Shown: positions 1 through 5,443, counted from the stretch's first letter. The stretch: 5,530 bases of DNA from Fimadaptatus sp963928645 (GCA_963928645.1 CAWVGT010000306.1:1-5530), one strand, 5' to 3'. Notes: a model not told the origin generated them from the letters alone. Numbers and translations are program-made.

Positions 1-296
1 CGCCGATACAGCTGCTGGACGAGGCCACCAGCGCCCTGGACAACGAGACCGAGCGCATAATCCAGCAGTCGCTCAGCCGCCTGAGCGAGAACCGCACCTC
101 GCTGGTGATAGCGCACCGGCTGGCCACGATACGCAACGCGGACTGCATATTCGTCATGACCGACGAGGGTATAGTCGAGAGCGGCAACCACGCGCAGCTG
201 CTGGCCAAGGGCGGCATGTACGCGCGGCTGTACAACTCGCAGTTCGAGGGGCTGACCGAGGGCCGGCCCGCGGACGCGGCGCAGGTCGGCGGCTGA
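1..296 (+). CDS. ABC exporter ATP-binding domain, C-terminal fragment (partial, 5' end outside window)
   Basis: The reading frame begins at base 3 and gives 97 residues before TGA at 294-296. It opens in the Walker B strand and D-loop of an ABC ATPase (LLDEATSALD), then reaches the H-loop histidine in VIAHRL. It ends with the usual exporter tail (IVESGNHAQLLAKGG followed by YARLYNSQFEG). In the family this domain is the C-terminal half of a fused membrane/ATPase subunit (MsbA/LmrA/MdlB type) that pumps lipids, peptides or drugs out of the cell. The substrate cannot be told from this piece. The last residues, GRPADAAQVGG, look like an unconserved extension. The nucleotides coding for them are repeated 140 bp downstream. 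The gene converges on nahK. It could be one half of a heterodimeric exporter, but the partner would lie outside the window. Confidence 0.95.
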   Translation, partial: PIQLLDEATSALDNETERIIQQSLSRLSENRTSLVIAHRLATIRNADCIFVMTDEGIVESGNHAQLLAKGGMYARLYNSQFEGLTEGRPADAAQVGG

Positions 297-354
297 CATG
301 CCGACACGCGACGCCCGCGCTCATCGCCGATATAGCGGCAGGAGGCGCGGGCGC
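261..354 (+). repeat. Gene-end repeat, copy 1 (exporter 3' end plus hairpin)
   Basis: This segment covers the last 12 codons of the ABC gene including its stop, a short spacer, and a GC-rich hairpin. Bases 261-320 align without gaps to 401-460 at exactly +140, with 52 of 60 identical by hand count. The hairpin's right arm also matches after a small length change. Within the coding part, two of the five differences are synonymous (CCC/CCT, GCG/GCA). That pattern fits both copies having once been a translated gene end. Confidence 0.85.
312..353. terminator. GC-rich hairpin after the ABC gene, probable terminator
   Basis: The left arm CGCCCGCGC (312-320) pairs perfectly with GCGCGGGCG (345-353). 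An inner stem GCCG/CGGC (326-329 with 336-339) closes the loop ATATAG. The two stems are separated by a poorly paired internal loop. It starts 16 bp after the ABC stop. Only three T follow (355-357), so it is at best a weak-tract intrinsic terminator. Its position between convergent genes suggests it acts in either direction. Confidence 0.6.
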
Positions 355-400
355 TTTGCATGTCGACCTGACCGGCGGGTTTGTGGCCGCGTCCTGCCAA

Positions 401-496
401 AGCCGGCCTGCGGACGCAGCGCAGGTCTGGGGCTGACGTGCCGAAACGCTACGCCCGCGCCCCGTTGCCAATATATCGGCAATGGGGCGCGGGCGC
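401..496 (+). repeat. Gene-end repeat, copy 2 (orphan gene 3' end plus hairpin)
   Basis: This is a diverged copy of 261-354. Read in the corresponding frame it still gives SRPADAAQVWG followed by TGA at 434-436, mirroring GRPADAAQVGG-stop of the exporter. No coding sequence for an ATPase precedes it: bases 361-400 show no similarity to 221-260. It could be the leftover end of a tandem exporter paralogue whose body was deleted, or a local duplication of a terminator module. The sequence alone does not decide between these. Confidence 0.75.
452..495. terminator. Very strong 18-bp hairpin between convergent genes, probable bidirectional terminator
   Basis: The left arm CGCCCGCGCCCCGTTGCC (452-469) pairs with GGCAATGGGGCGCGGGCG (478-495). 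That gives 17 Watson-Crick pairs and one G-T wobble around the 8-base loop AATATATC. It lies 35 bp beyond the nahK stop on the minus strand and downstream of the ABC gene on the plus strand. Neither side has a long T-tract (the minus side reads only TTT a few bases out). It shares both outer arms with the hairpin at 312-353. Confidence 0.65.
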
Positions 497-530
497 CTGT
501 CATATGTCGAATGCCCAAACTCGGCCCGGC

Positions 531-1589
531 TCAGCTCAGCGCGTCTATAGCGCGGCGCATCTCATCCCACTGCGCCTCCATGCTGGCGACCAGCTTGAAC
601 TGGGTGCGGCAGCGATCCAGGTTGTGTTCGGGCCGGGACACGTGGAAGTACACGTCGCCGGCCAGGTAGTCGGTCAGGAAGCGCACGCCGCACTCCAGCG
701 TCATAAGCTTTGCGCCCATAGGCAGCGTGGCGAGCTCGCTTGCGGTCAGGTTGCGGCACGCGCCCAGGTAGCCGCGCGCATATGCGGTGTACAGCTCCAG
801 CGACATGCTGACCTTGCTCAGATCCTTCTCGTCCTCCAGCGCGGTCGAGGCGCCGAAGCGTATCGAGTCGCCGAAGTCGTTGCCGGCCAGCCCGGGCATC
901 ACGGTGTCCAGGTCGATCACGCACAGCGGCGTGCGCGTGGCCGCGTCCAGCATTACGTTGTTGAGCTTGGTGTCGTTGTGGGTCACGCGCAGCGGCAGCT
1001 CGCCCGCGGCCAGCATGTTCATCATCGTGCCGGCCTCGGCGCGGCGCGCCATAACGAAGTCTATCTCGGGCGCGACCTCGCGCAGCCGGCCCTGCGAGTC
1101 GGCCTTTATCGCGGCGTCGAGCTGGGCGTAGCGGTTGGGCGTGTCGTGGAAGTGCGGTATAGTCTCGCTGAGCGTGGCGGCCGGAAAGCCCGCCAGCTGG
1201 TTCTGGAAGTTGCCGAACGCGACCGCGCTCTGGTAGAAGTCGTCCGCGGTCTCGGCCTTGTCCAGGCAGATGCTGTCCTCTATGAAGTTGTACACGCGGA
1301 AGCAGCGGCCCTGCGCGTCGCGGTAGTAGGGCCTGCCGTCCAGCGTGGGCGCCAGCGTCAGCACGTGGCGCGGATCCGGGTCGCGCTGCGCCAGGTAGCC
1401 CGTGACCGCCACGATGTTGGCCATCAGCGCGTCCACGTCGGTGAATATCGAGTCGTTTATCTGCTGGAGTATGTAGCGCCGGCCGGCATCGGTCGCGACC
1501 AGCTCGGTGCGGTTTATGTGGCCGCTGCCGTAGGGTGTGCAGCTTACAGGCGTGCCTTCGAGCTTGAAGTGGTTGAGTGCGTCCTTCAT
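531..1589 (-). CDS. nahK: N-acetylhexosamine 1-kinase (NahK/LnpB-like, APH fold)
   Basis: The 352-residue cytoplasmic kinase should use ATP to phosphorylate GlcNAc or GalNAc at the anomeric carbon. In the bifidobacterial lacto-N-biose/galacto-N-biose pathway this feeds the 1-phosphate sugar to a uridylyltransferase. Hallmarks seen: GHIN near residues 23-26, RYILQQIN at 38-45, the catalytic loop THNDTKLNN at 203-211 (likely base D206), the metal site IDLDT at 225-229, and DFGDSIRFGASTALEDEKD at 238-256. The last block is what sets NahK apart from general aminoglycoside kinases. Length is close to the roughly 360 residues of the bifidobacterial enzyme. I start at the ATG at 1589-1587 because AAGGAGG lies 6 bases upstream. 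An in-frame start at 1625 would add a basic stretch with no ribosome site. The gene is divergent from the AraC-type regulator, which may control it. No lacto-N-biose phosphorylase is visible in the window. Close homoserine-kinase-like APH proteins are the main alternative. Confidence 0.92.
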   Translation of the reverse strand: MKDALNHFKLEGTPVSCTPYGSGHINRTELVATDAGRRYILQQINDSIFTDVDALMANIVAVTGYLAQRDPDPRHVLTLAPTLDGRPYYRDAQGRCFRVYNFIEDSICLDKAETADDFYQSAVAFGNFQNQLAGFPAATLSETIPHFHDTPNRYAQLDAAIKADSQGRLREVAPEIDFVMARRAEAGTMMNMLAAGELPLRVTHNDTKLNNVMLDAATRTPLCVIDLDTVMPGLAGNDFGDSIRFGASTALEDEKDLSKVSMSLELYTAYARGYLGACRNLTASELATLPMGAKLMTLECGVRFLTDYLAGDVYFHVSRPEHNLDRCRTQFKLVASMEAQWDEMRRAIDALS

Positions 1590-1595
1590 GCGGAT

Positions 1596-1602
1596 CCTCC
1601 TT
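1596..1602 (-). promoter_or_regulatory. Shine-Dalgarno site of nahK
   Basis: The minus strand reads AAGGAGG, six bases before ATG at 1589-1587. This near-perfect anti-16S match decides the start over the longer frame opening at 1625. Confidence 0.9.
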
Positions 1603-1633
1603 AGTCTGAGCGGGCGTTGTGTCACTTTAATAC

Positions 1634-1639
1634 ATTATA
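1634..1639 (-). promoter_or_regulatory. nahK promoter, -10 box
   Basis: The minus strand carries a consensus TATAAT here, placing a start point near 1627 and a leader of about 38 nt. At 16-18 bp spacing no hexamer matches TTGACA at more than three of six positions. A good -10 without a -35 is what an activator-dependent promoter looks like, and the divergent AraC-type gene is the obvious candidate. The activation part is inference. Confidence 0.6.
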
Positions 1640-1649
1640 GGCCAAATCC

Positions 1650-1657
1650 GGCGCAAT
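1650..1657 (+). promoter_or_regulatory. Possible regulator half-site, GGCGCAAT copy A
   Basis: GGCGCAAT occurs here and again at 1701-1708, a 51-bp separation (about five helical turns) inside the 148-bp divergent promoter region. AraC-family proteins often bind spaced direct repeats. Copy A sits just upstream of the nahK -10 box, within its -35 zone. An eight-base match twice in a short region is suggestive only. Confidence 0.3.
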
Positions 1658-1662
1658 TGATA

Positions 1663-1691
1663 TGGACAAAAGCCCAAATAAATAGTAAAAT
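1663..1691 (+). promoter_or_regulatory. Promoter of the regulator-dinB operon
   Basis: TGGACA (1663-1668, five of six to TTGACA), a 17-bp spacer and TAAAAT (1686-1691, five of six to TATAAT) form a good sigma-70/sigma-A promoter. The expected start is near 1698, about 40 nt before the ATG at 1738. It lies in an AT-rich island that stands out from the GC-rich surroundings. I see no LexA (CGAAC-N4-GTTCG) box, so dinB is unlikely to be SOS-induced from here. Confidence 0.65.
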
Positions 1692-1701
1692 TTTCCTGAA
1701 G

Positions 1702-1715
1702 GCGCAATATTGTGC
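1702..1715. promoter_or_regulatory. Candidate operator, palindrome GCGCAATATTGTGC
   Basis: The two 7-base arms (GCGCAAT and ATTGTGC) are complementary at six of seven positions. The site sits just downstream of the predicted start point of the regulator gene, where a bound protein would block transcription. It contains the second copy of the GGCGCAAT motif (1701-1708). Autorepression by the AraC-type product is a reasonable guess, not shown. Confidence 0.4.
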
Positions 1716-1737
1716 TACTGAGCGGAGGTGAGGGCGC

Positions 1738-2613
1738 ATGTTCAGCGCGGGCGAGTACGAGAAGCTGGGGCGGCTGCTGAACAACCTGCACATCTGCATG
1801 GACATAAAGTTCGGGCTGCTGGACGTGAACGCGCGCGAGGTGTACACGGCGGCATACCGCACGCCGTTTTGCCGGCTGATAGCGCAGGCCGAGGGCGGCT
1901 ATGCGCGCTGCGTGAACTGCGACGCCGAGGCGCTCAGCCGCGCGGCGCAGGCCGAGGGCCCGGTGTGCTACCGGTGCCATGCGGGTCTGATAGAGGTCGC
2001 GCTGGCGGTGCGCGCGGGCGGGGAGCGCGCGGGCTACATAGTGTTCGGTCAGATGCTGGACGACAGCCCGCTGGAGCGGCAGTGGCAGGACACGCGGCGC
2101 AGGTGCGCGTGGTACGGCGACATGGACGAGCTGTACCGGGCGTTCTGCCTGCTGAAGGTAGTGTCGCGCCGGCAGATAGGCGCGCTGGGCGAGATAGTGG
2201 AGGCGTGCGTGAGCGAGGCGCGGCTGTCGGGCATGCTGGTGAGCGCCAGCCGCGGCGAGGCCGGCCGGCTGCGCGACTACATAGCCGCGCACTATGCCGA
2301 GCCGATATCGATACCCGCGATATGCGCGGCGCTGTCGCTGAGCAAGAGCAAGCTCTACTCGATCTGCCGGGCCGACACCGGGCGCACGGTCAGCGAGCTG
2401 ATCTGCGAAAAGCGCATGGACGCGGCGCGGGCGCTGCTGCGCGGCACCGACGACAGCGTGCGCCAGATATCCGAGACGGTGGGCTATGCGGACTTCAACT
2501 ACTTTACGCGGGTGTTCCGCTGCCGCACCGGCGTAACACCCAGCGAGTATCGCCGCCAGGCGCGCGCGGCGGACGGCGCGGAGCCGGACGCCGGGCCGGC
2601 GGACTGGGCGTGA
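1738..2613 (+). CDS. AraC-family transcriptional regulator with N-terminal PocR sensory domain
   Basis: This is a 291-residue DNA-binding regulator. Residues about 10-160 match the PocR sensor: a conserved FCRLIAQ stretch near 44-50, paired cysteines C58-x2-C61 and C77-x2-C80-H81, then HAGLIEVALAV and GYIVFGQML. In the family this domain is thought to bind small ligands such as diols or sugar derivatives. Residues about 175-280 form the AraC double helix-turn-helix. The first helix-turn-helix is around ICAALSLSKSKLYSICR, the second around ISETVGYADFNYFTRVFR, followed by the signature GVTPSEYRR. GGAGGTGA at 1724-1731 lies 6 bases before the ATG and fixes the start. It is divergent from nahK, which it may activate, and lies 21 bp before dinB. 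The ligand cannot be read from the sequence. An N-acetylhexosamine or related sugar is inferred from context only. Confidence 0.95.
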   Translation: MFSAGEYEKLGRLLNNLHICMDIKFGLLDVNAREVYTAAYRTPFCRLIAQAEGGYARCVNCDAEALSRAAQAEGPVCYRCHAGLIEVALAVRAGGERAGYIVFGQMLDDSPLERQWQDTRRRCAWYGDMDELYRAFCLLKVVSRRQIGALGEIVEACVSEARLSGMLVSASRGEAGRLRDYIAAHYAEPISIPAICAALSLSKSKLYSICRADTGRTVSELICEKRMDAARALLRGTDDSVRQISETVGYADFNYFTRVFRCRTGVTPSEYRRQARAADGAEPDAGPADWA

Positions 2614-2634
2614 GGCGCGGGAGGTGAGCGGCGT

Positions 2635-3861
2635 ATGGACAGGACGATATTGCACTGCGACTGCAACTCGTACTTCGCGTCGGTGGAGCTGCTGACGCGG
2701 CCCGAGCTGCGCGACAGGCCGGTGGCGGTGTGCGGCGACCCGGCCGCGCGCCACGGCGTGATACTGGCCAAGAACGAGCCGGCCAAGCGCCGCGGCGTCA
2801 AGACCGCCGAGACGATAGCGTCGGCGCGGCGCAAGTGCCCGGAGCTCACGCTGCTGCGGCCGCACCGCGAGCTGTACGCGGAGTACTGCCGGCGCATAAA
2901 CGCGATATACGCGCAGTACACCGACCTGGTCGAGCCGGCCAGCGTCGACGAGTCGTATCTGGACGTGACGGGTTCGCGCGCGCTGTTCGGCTCGGGCGAG
3001 CGCATAGCCGACGAGTTGCGGGCGCGCGTGCGCGAGGAGCTGGGGCTGACGATATCGGTGGGCGTGTCGTTCTGCAAGATATTCGCCAAGCTGGGCAGCG
3101 ACTACAAAAAGCCCGACGCCACGACGGTGATAACCCGCGACAACTACCGCGCGCTGCTCTACCCGCTGCCGATAGGCGACATGATGTACGTGGGGCGCGC
3201 GTCGGGCGAGGTGCTGCGCGGCGCGGGCATACTGACGCTGGGCGACATATACGCGGCCGGGCCGGAGCGGCTGCGGCAGCTGCTGGGCAAGGGCGGCGAC
3301 GGGCTGTGGCGCAACGTGGCCGGGCTGGACGACGCGCCGGTTATGCCGCTGGGCTACCACGAGCCGGCCAAGTCGATAGGCAACTCGACGACGTTTAGGC
3401 GCGACCTTATGAGCTGGGCGGACGTGGACGCGGGGCTGACGCTGCTGTGCGAGAGCGTGGGCGCGCGGCTGCGCGGGGCGGGGCTGTACGCGCAGTGCGT
3501 GACGGTGCAGATAAAGGATCCGGAGCTGCGCAAGATATCGCGCCAGGCGCGGCTGGACGCGCCGGTCAACGCGACCGAGGCGCTGCTGGAGGCCGCGCGG
3601 GACATAGTGCGGCACAACTGGCGGGAGGGCGCGCCGGTGCGGATGCTGGCGGTCAGCGCCAGCGCGCTCACCGCCACGCCGGGCGCGCGGCAGCTGAGCT
3701 TCTTTGGCGACGGCGGCGAGGCGCGGCGCGAGCGCGCGGGGCGGCTGGACTCGGCGGTGGACGGCATACGCGCGCGTTTCGGCGAAGGCGCGCTGCGGCG
3801 GGGCAACATACTTGCCACCGACATAGTGTCGGCGGACGGCGGGGACGACGCGAAGCTGTAA
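2635..3861 (+). CDS. dinB: DNA polymerase IV (Y-family, DinB), clostridial type
   Basis: This 408-residue translesion polymerase copies past damaged bases without proofreading and is held on DNA by the beta clamp. Metal-binding acidic residues are visible: D9 in the first strand and D105-E106 in SVDESYLD. F14 sits at the usual steric-gate position that excludes ribonucleotides. The fingers/palm motif KIFAKLGSDYKKPD is near residues 153-166, helix-hairpin-helix elements span about 190-235, and the little finger starts near KSIGNSTTFRRDL (246). A clamp-binding QLSFF at 353-357 is followed by the LDSAVDGIRARFG tail that is typical of clostridial DinB and absent from E. coli. GGAGGTGA at 2620-2627 supports the ATG at 2635. 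The 21-bp gap from the regulator implies one transcript. All 19 isoleucines are ATA. Its last codons and stop are copied at 4152-4179. Confidence 0.96.
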   Translation: MDRTILHCDCNSYFASVELLTRPELRDRPVAVCGDPAARHGVILAKNEPAKRRGVKTAETIASARRKCPELTLLRPHRELYAEYCRRINAIYAQYTDLVEPASVDESYLDVTGSRALFGSGERIADELRARVREELGLTISVGVSFCKIFAKLGSDYKKPDATTVITRDNYRALLYPLPIGDMMYVGRASGEVLRGAGILTLGDIYAAGPERLRQLLGKGGDGLWRNVAGLDDAPVMPLGYHEPAKSIGNSTTFRRDLMSWADVDAGLTLLCESVGARLRGAGLYAQCVTVQIKDPELRKISRQARLDAPVNATEALLEAARDIVRHNWREGAPVRMLAVSASALTATPGARQLSFFGDGGEARRERAGRLDSAVDGIRARFGEGALRRGNILATDIVSADGGDDAKL

Positions 3862-3864
3862 CGC

Positions 3865-3970
3865 GCAGGCGAACCGAGCGCCAACCGCATGAAAGGACGC
3901 GCCATGGTAGCACGCAGGCGAGTGCAATGGTTATGGCTGACGGCAGATCTTCCGCAAGTCCACGAATCAC
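3865..3970. repeat. Tandem repeat unit 1 (106 bp) after dinB
   Basis: The first unit of an array begins three bases after the dinB stop. All three main units share GAACCGAGCGCCAACCGC (3871-3888 here, 3977-3994 and 4084-4101 in the next two), then ACGCGCCATG, a hairpin, ATGGTT, and in units 1 and 2 CCGCAAGTCCAC-AATCAC at the end. The period is 106 then 107 bp, not a multiple of three, so the array cannot be a repeated protein. Its hairpin is CCATG (3902-3906), GCAC (3910-3913), an 8-base loop, GTGC (3922-3925), AATGG (3926-3930). Confidence 0.9.
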
Positions 3971-4077
3971 GCGGACGAACCGAGCGCCAACCGCGCGGCA
4001 AGACGCGCCATGGCAGCGCACTGGCGAGCGCCATGGTTTATGGCCGGCTGCAGAGCCTCCGCAAGTCCACAAATCAC
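3971..4077. repeat. Tandem repeat unit 2 (107 bp)
   Basis: The best-preserved hairpin of the array: CCATG (4008-4012), a three-base bulge, GCGC (4016-4019), loop ACTGGCGA (4020-4027), GCGC (4028-4031), CATGG (4032-4036). The distal end CCGCAAGTCCACAAATCAC matches unit 1 with one change. No promoter or gene is evident inside the unit. Confidence 0.9.
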
Positions 4078-4151
4078 GCAGGCGAACCGAGCGCCAACCG
4101 CGCGAAAGGACGCGCCATGACAGCGCGCTGGTGAGCGCCATGGTTACGCTC
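4078..4151. repeat. Tandem repeat unit 3, 3' part replaced
   Basis: This follows the unit consensus from its start through the hairpin (CCATG 4115-4119, GCGC 4123-4126, GCGC 4135-4138, CATGG 4139-4143) and the ATGGTTA after it. At GACGGC, a six-base string also present in unit 1 (3939-3944) and in the dinB end, the sequence switches to a copy of the dinB 3' end instead of the expected CCGCAAGTCCAC tail. This looks like a recombination joint at microhomology. Confidence 0.85.
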
Positions 4152-4179
4152 GACGGCGGGGACGATGCGAAGCTGTAAC
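4152..4179 (+). repeat. Near-exact copy of the dinB 3' end including stop codon
   Basis: These 28 bases match 3835-3862 at 27 positions, offset 317 bp, or about three repeat periods. The copy still reads DGGDDAKL then TAA, and its only difference (GAC to GAT) is synonymous. The following bases (CGCACGAGCAACC) also resemble those after the real dinB stop (CGCAGGCGAACC), so the duplicated segment probably continues into the fourth unit. It is not translated as part of dinB. Confidence 0.88.
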
Positions 4180-4237
4180 ACGCACGAGCAACCCCACGCG
4201 GTCAGGCGCGGCAGCGCGCTGGCGAGCGGTCGCTCGG
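4180..4237. repeat. Degenerate tandem repeat unit 4
   Basis: A decayed unit. GGCAGCGCGCTGGCGAGCG (4210-4228) matches unit 2 (4012-4030) at 18 of 19 positions, and the start resembles the GAACCGAGCGCC core with several changes. The spacing to unit 2 is about 198 bp, shorter than two full periods, so about ten bases appear to be lost. The hairpin arms survive in part (GCGC with GCGG). Confidence 0.6.
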
Positions 4238-4480
4238 AGACATAAACAGCCCTAAACAGCGAGCCGAGCCAGGCCCTAACACAGCGCGCATTCGCCGCGG
4301 CAATGGCCATGCCGCATCAAGCGCGCCGCTCAAGCCGCGCATGACCGCCCAAAATGCGACGCAATTTGCCATTTGTGGCAGATTCTTGCGCGCATGCGCG
4401 GCGCGGCAGGAAATCGCGCGGCGGCGTGGAATACTTATACCGCGCGCATCGCGCAGACTGACGGGGAGTGATTTCGCCAA
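4238..4480. other. Intergenic region upstream of the AEC permease
   Basis: No gene is seen in these 243 bases. The stretch contains TAAACAGC twice ten bases apart (4243-4250, 4253-4260), and arms GCGGCA/TGCCGC (4297-4302, 4310-4315) around the palindrome ATGGCCAT. It also has the dyad described at 4363-4384 and a perfect palindrome CGCGCATGCGCG at 4389-4400. A promoter for the permease must lie here or upstream. The only -10-like string is TATACC at 4436-4441 with no credible -35, so I do not assign one. GGAGTGAT (4465-4472) with 8 bases to the ATG is the likely ribosome site, one base short of consensus. Confidence 0.5.
4363..4384. promoter_or_regulatory. Candidate operator dyad TGCCA-N4-TGGCA
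   Basis: TGCCATTTGTGGCA (4367-4380) has perfect 5-base arms around TTTG. Pairing extends outward (AAT at 4363-4365 with ATT at 4382-4384) past one mismatch. It lies about 100 bp before the permease start in the only AT-rich patch of this intergenic region, a sensible place for a repressor or LysR-type site. The cognate protein is unknown. Confidence 0.4.
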
Positions 4481-5413
4481 ATGGAAGTGTTTACGTCCGC
4501 GCTGGGCGCGGTGCTGACGCTGTTCGTGTTCATGGCGGGCGGGTTCTGGTTCGCGCGCCGGGGGCTGGTCAAGCCCGACTTTTCGCCGCAGCTGTCGGGC
4601 GTGGTGTTCAAGTTCTTCTTTCCGCTGATGCTGTTGAAGGTGATACTGCTGCAGACCGACATCGCGTCGGTCGTCGCGGGCTGGCGGCTGCTGGTGATAA
4701 GCACCGCGCTGATCGCGCTGGGCGTGCCGCTGGGCGCGCTGGTGGCGCGGGCGCTGCATGGCCGCATCGAGGTCGCGCCGGCGCAGTTCGCCACTATGTT
4801 CCCCAACTACATATTCATGGGCATGCCGGTGATACTGGCGATGTACGGCGAGGCCGCGTCGGCGACGCTCATAATGTACTCGCTGCCGCTGAGCCTGCTG
4901 GTGTCGACGCTGGGCTACATGGTCATGGCGTCCTCGGGCGGCGTGAACTGGCGCGCGGCGCTCAACCCGTGCACGCTTGCGATTGCGGTGGGGCTGATCT
5001 GGCTGGCGCTGGGCGTGCCGGTGCCGGCGTTCGTGGCCGACGTGATAACGCTGGGCAACAACGTGGTCTCGCCGGTGGCGATGTTCCAGGTGGGCATGGT
5101 CATCGCCGGGTTCGAGTTCAAAGGCATATCCGAATTGCGCGACGCGGCGCTGTTTTCGGCGCTGCGGCTGGTGGCGCTGCCGCTCGTGGTGGCGGTGGCG
5201 CTCACGCTCATAGGGCTGCGCGGGCTCGAGGTCAGCGTGCCGGCGATGGTCACGGCGATGCCGGTCGCGGCCAACATGACGATAACCGCGGGCGCGGTGG
5301 GCCGGCACGAGGCGATATCGGGCAAGCTGGTGTTCGTGACCACTGTGCTGAGCCTGATTACGATACCGCTGATGGCGGTCGCGGTCGATTTGATACTGGG
5401 CATGGCGGCGTAA
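4481..5413 (+). CDS. AEC (auxin efflux carrier) family permease
   Basis: This is a 310-residue integral membrane protein with about ten hydrophobic segments, roughly at 5-25, 38-58, 68-91, 104-122, 127-148, 161-180, 184-212, 222-245, 252-272 and 283-306. Family motifs are visible in both halves: FPNYIFMGMPV (107-117), SPVAMFQVGMVIAG (197-210) and MVTAMPVAANMTITAG (256-271). The last is the kind of broken helix expected to form the transport site. Known bacterial members move small carboxylates such as malate or malonate, and many are uncharacterised. The substrate here is not readable, and a role with sugar-derived acids is only a guess from the fucosidase next door. The ATG at 4481 begins directly at the first membrane segment. 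Isoleucine codons here are more mixed than in the other genes (12 ATA, 5 ATC, 2 ATT). Confidence 0.95.
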   Translation: MEVFTSALGAVLTLFVFMAGGFWFARRGLVKPDFSPQLSGVVFKFFFPLMLLKVILLQTDIASVVAGWRLLVISTALIALGVPLGALVARALHGRIEVAPAQFATMFPNYIFMGMPVILAMYGEAASATLIMYSLPLSLLVSTLGYMVMASSGGVNWRAALNPCTLAIAVGLIWLALGVPVPAFVADVITLGNNVVSPVAMFQVGMVIAGFEFKGISELRDAALFSALRLVALPLVVAVALTLIGLRGLEVSVPAMVTAMPVAANMTITAGAVGRHEAISGKLVFVTTVLSLITIPLMAVAVDLILGMAA

Positions 5414-5443
5414 CGCCATATTTCAATACGGGAGGTAGATAGC

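Noticed and set aside
381..1604. 407-residue open frame on the plus strand across nahK
   Set aside because: It is antisense to a clear kinase with family motifs. Its composition is low in variety and it has no ribosome site or conserved motif.
1590..1625. Longer nahK start at 1625
   Set aside because: It would add a basic 12-residue leader absent from the family, run through the AAGGAGG site, and lie almost on the predicted transcription start.
1627..3927. 766-residue open frame on the minus strand, antisense to the regulator and dinB
   Set aside because: It is rich in R, A, H, P and V with no recognisable domain and runs opposite two well-supported genes. GC-rich codons of the G/C-ending type leave few stops on the opposite strand.
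3668..4141. Repeat-containing minus-strand frame with recurring GWRSVR-like peptides
   Set aside because: The repeat period is 106-107 bp, so the same peptide frame is not kept from unit to unit. The similarity is at the DNA level, not selected protein.
3865..4179. Insertion sequence or integrated element
   Set aside because: There is no transposase or integrase and no terminal inverted repeats. The direct repeats of the dinB end can be explained by unequal recombination, so I call it a repeat array only.
3865..4237. CRISPR array
   Set aside because: The units are similar along most of their ~106-bp length, with no short identical repeats separated by unique spacers, and no cas genes are present.
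4202..5419. 405-residue minus-strand frame opposite the permease
   Set aside because: The translation is dominated by H, R, Q and A without domains, while the plus strand encodes a convincing AEC protein.
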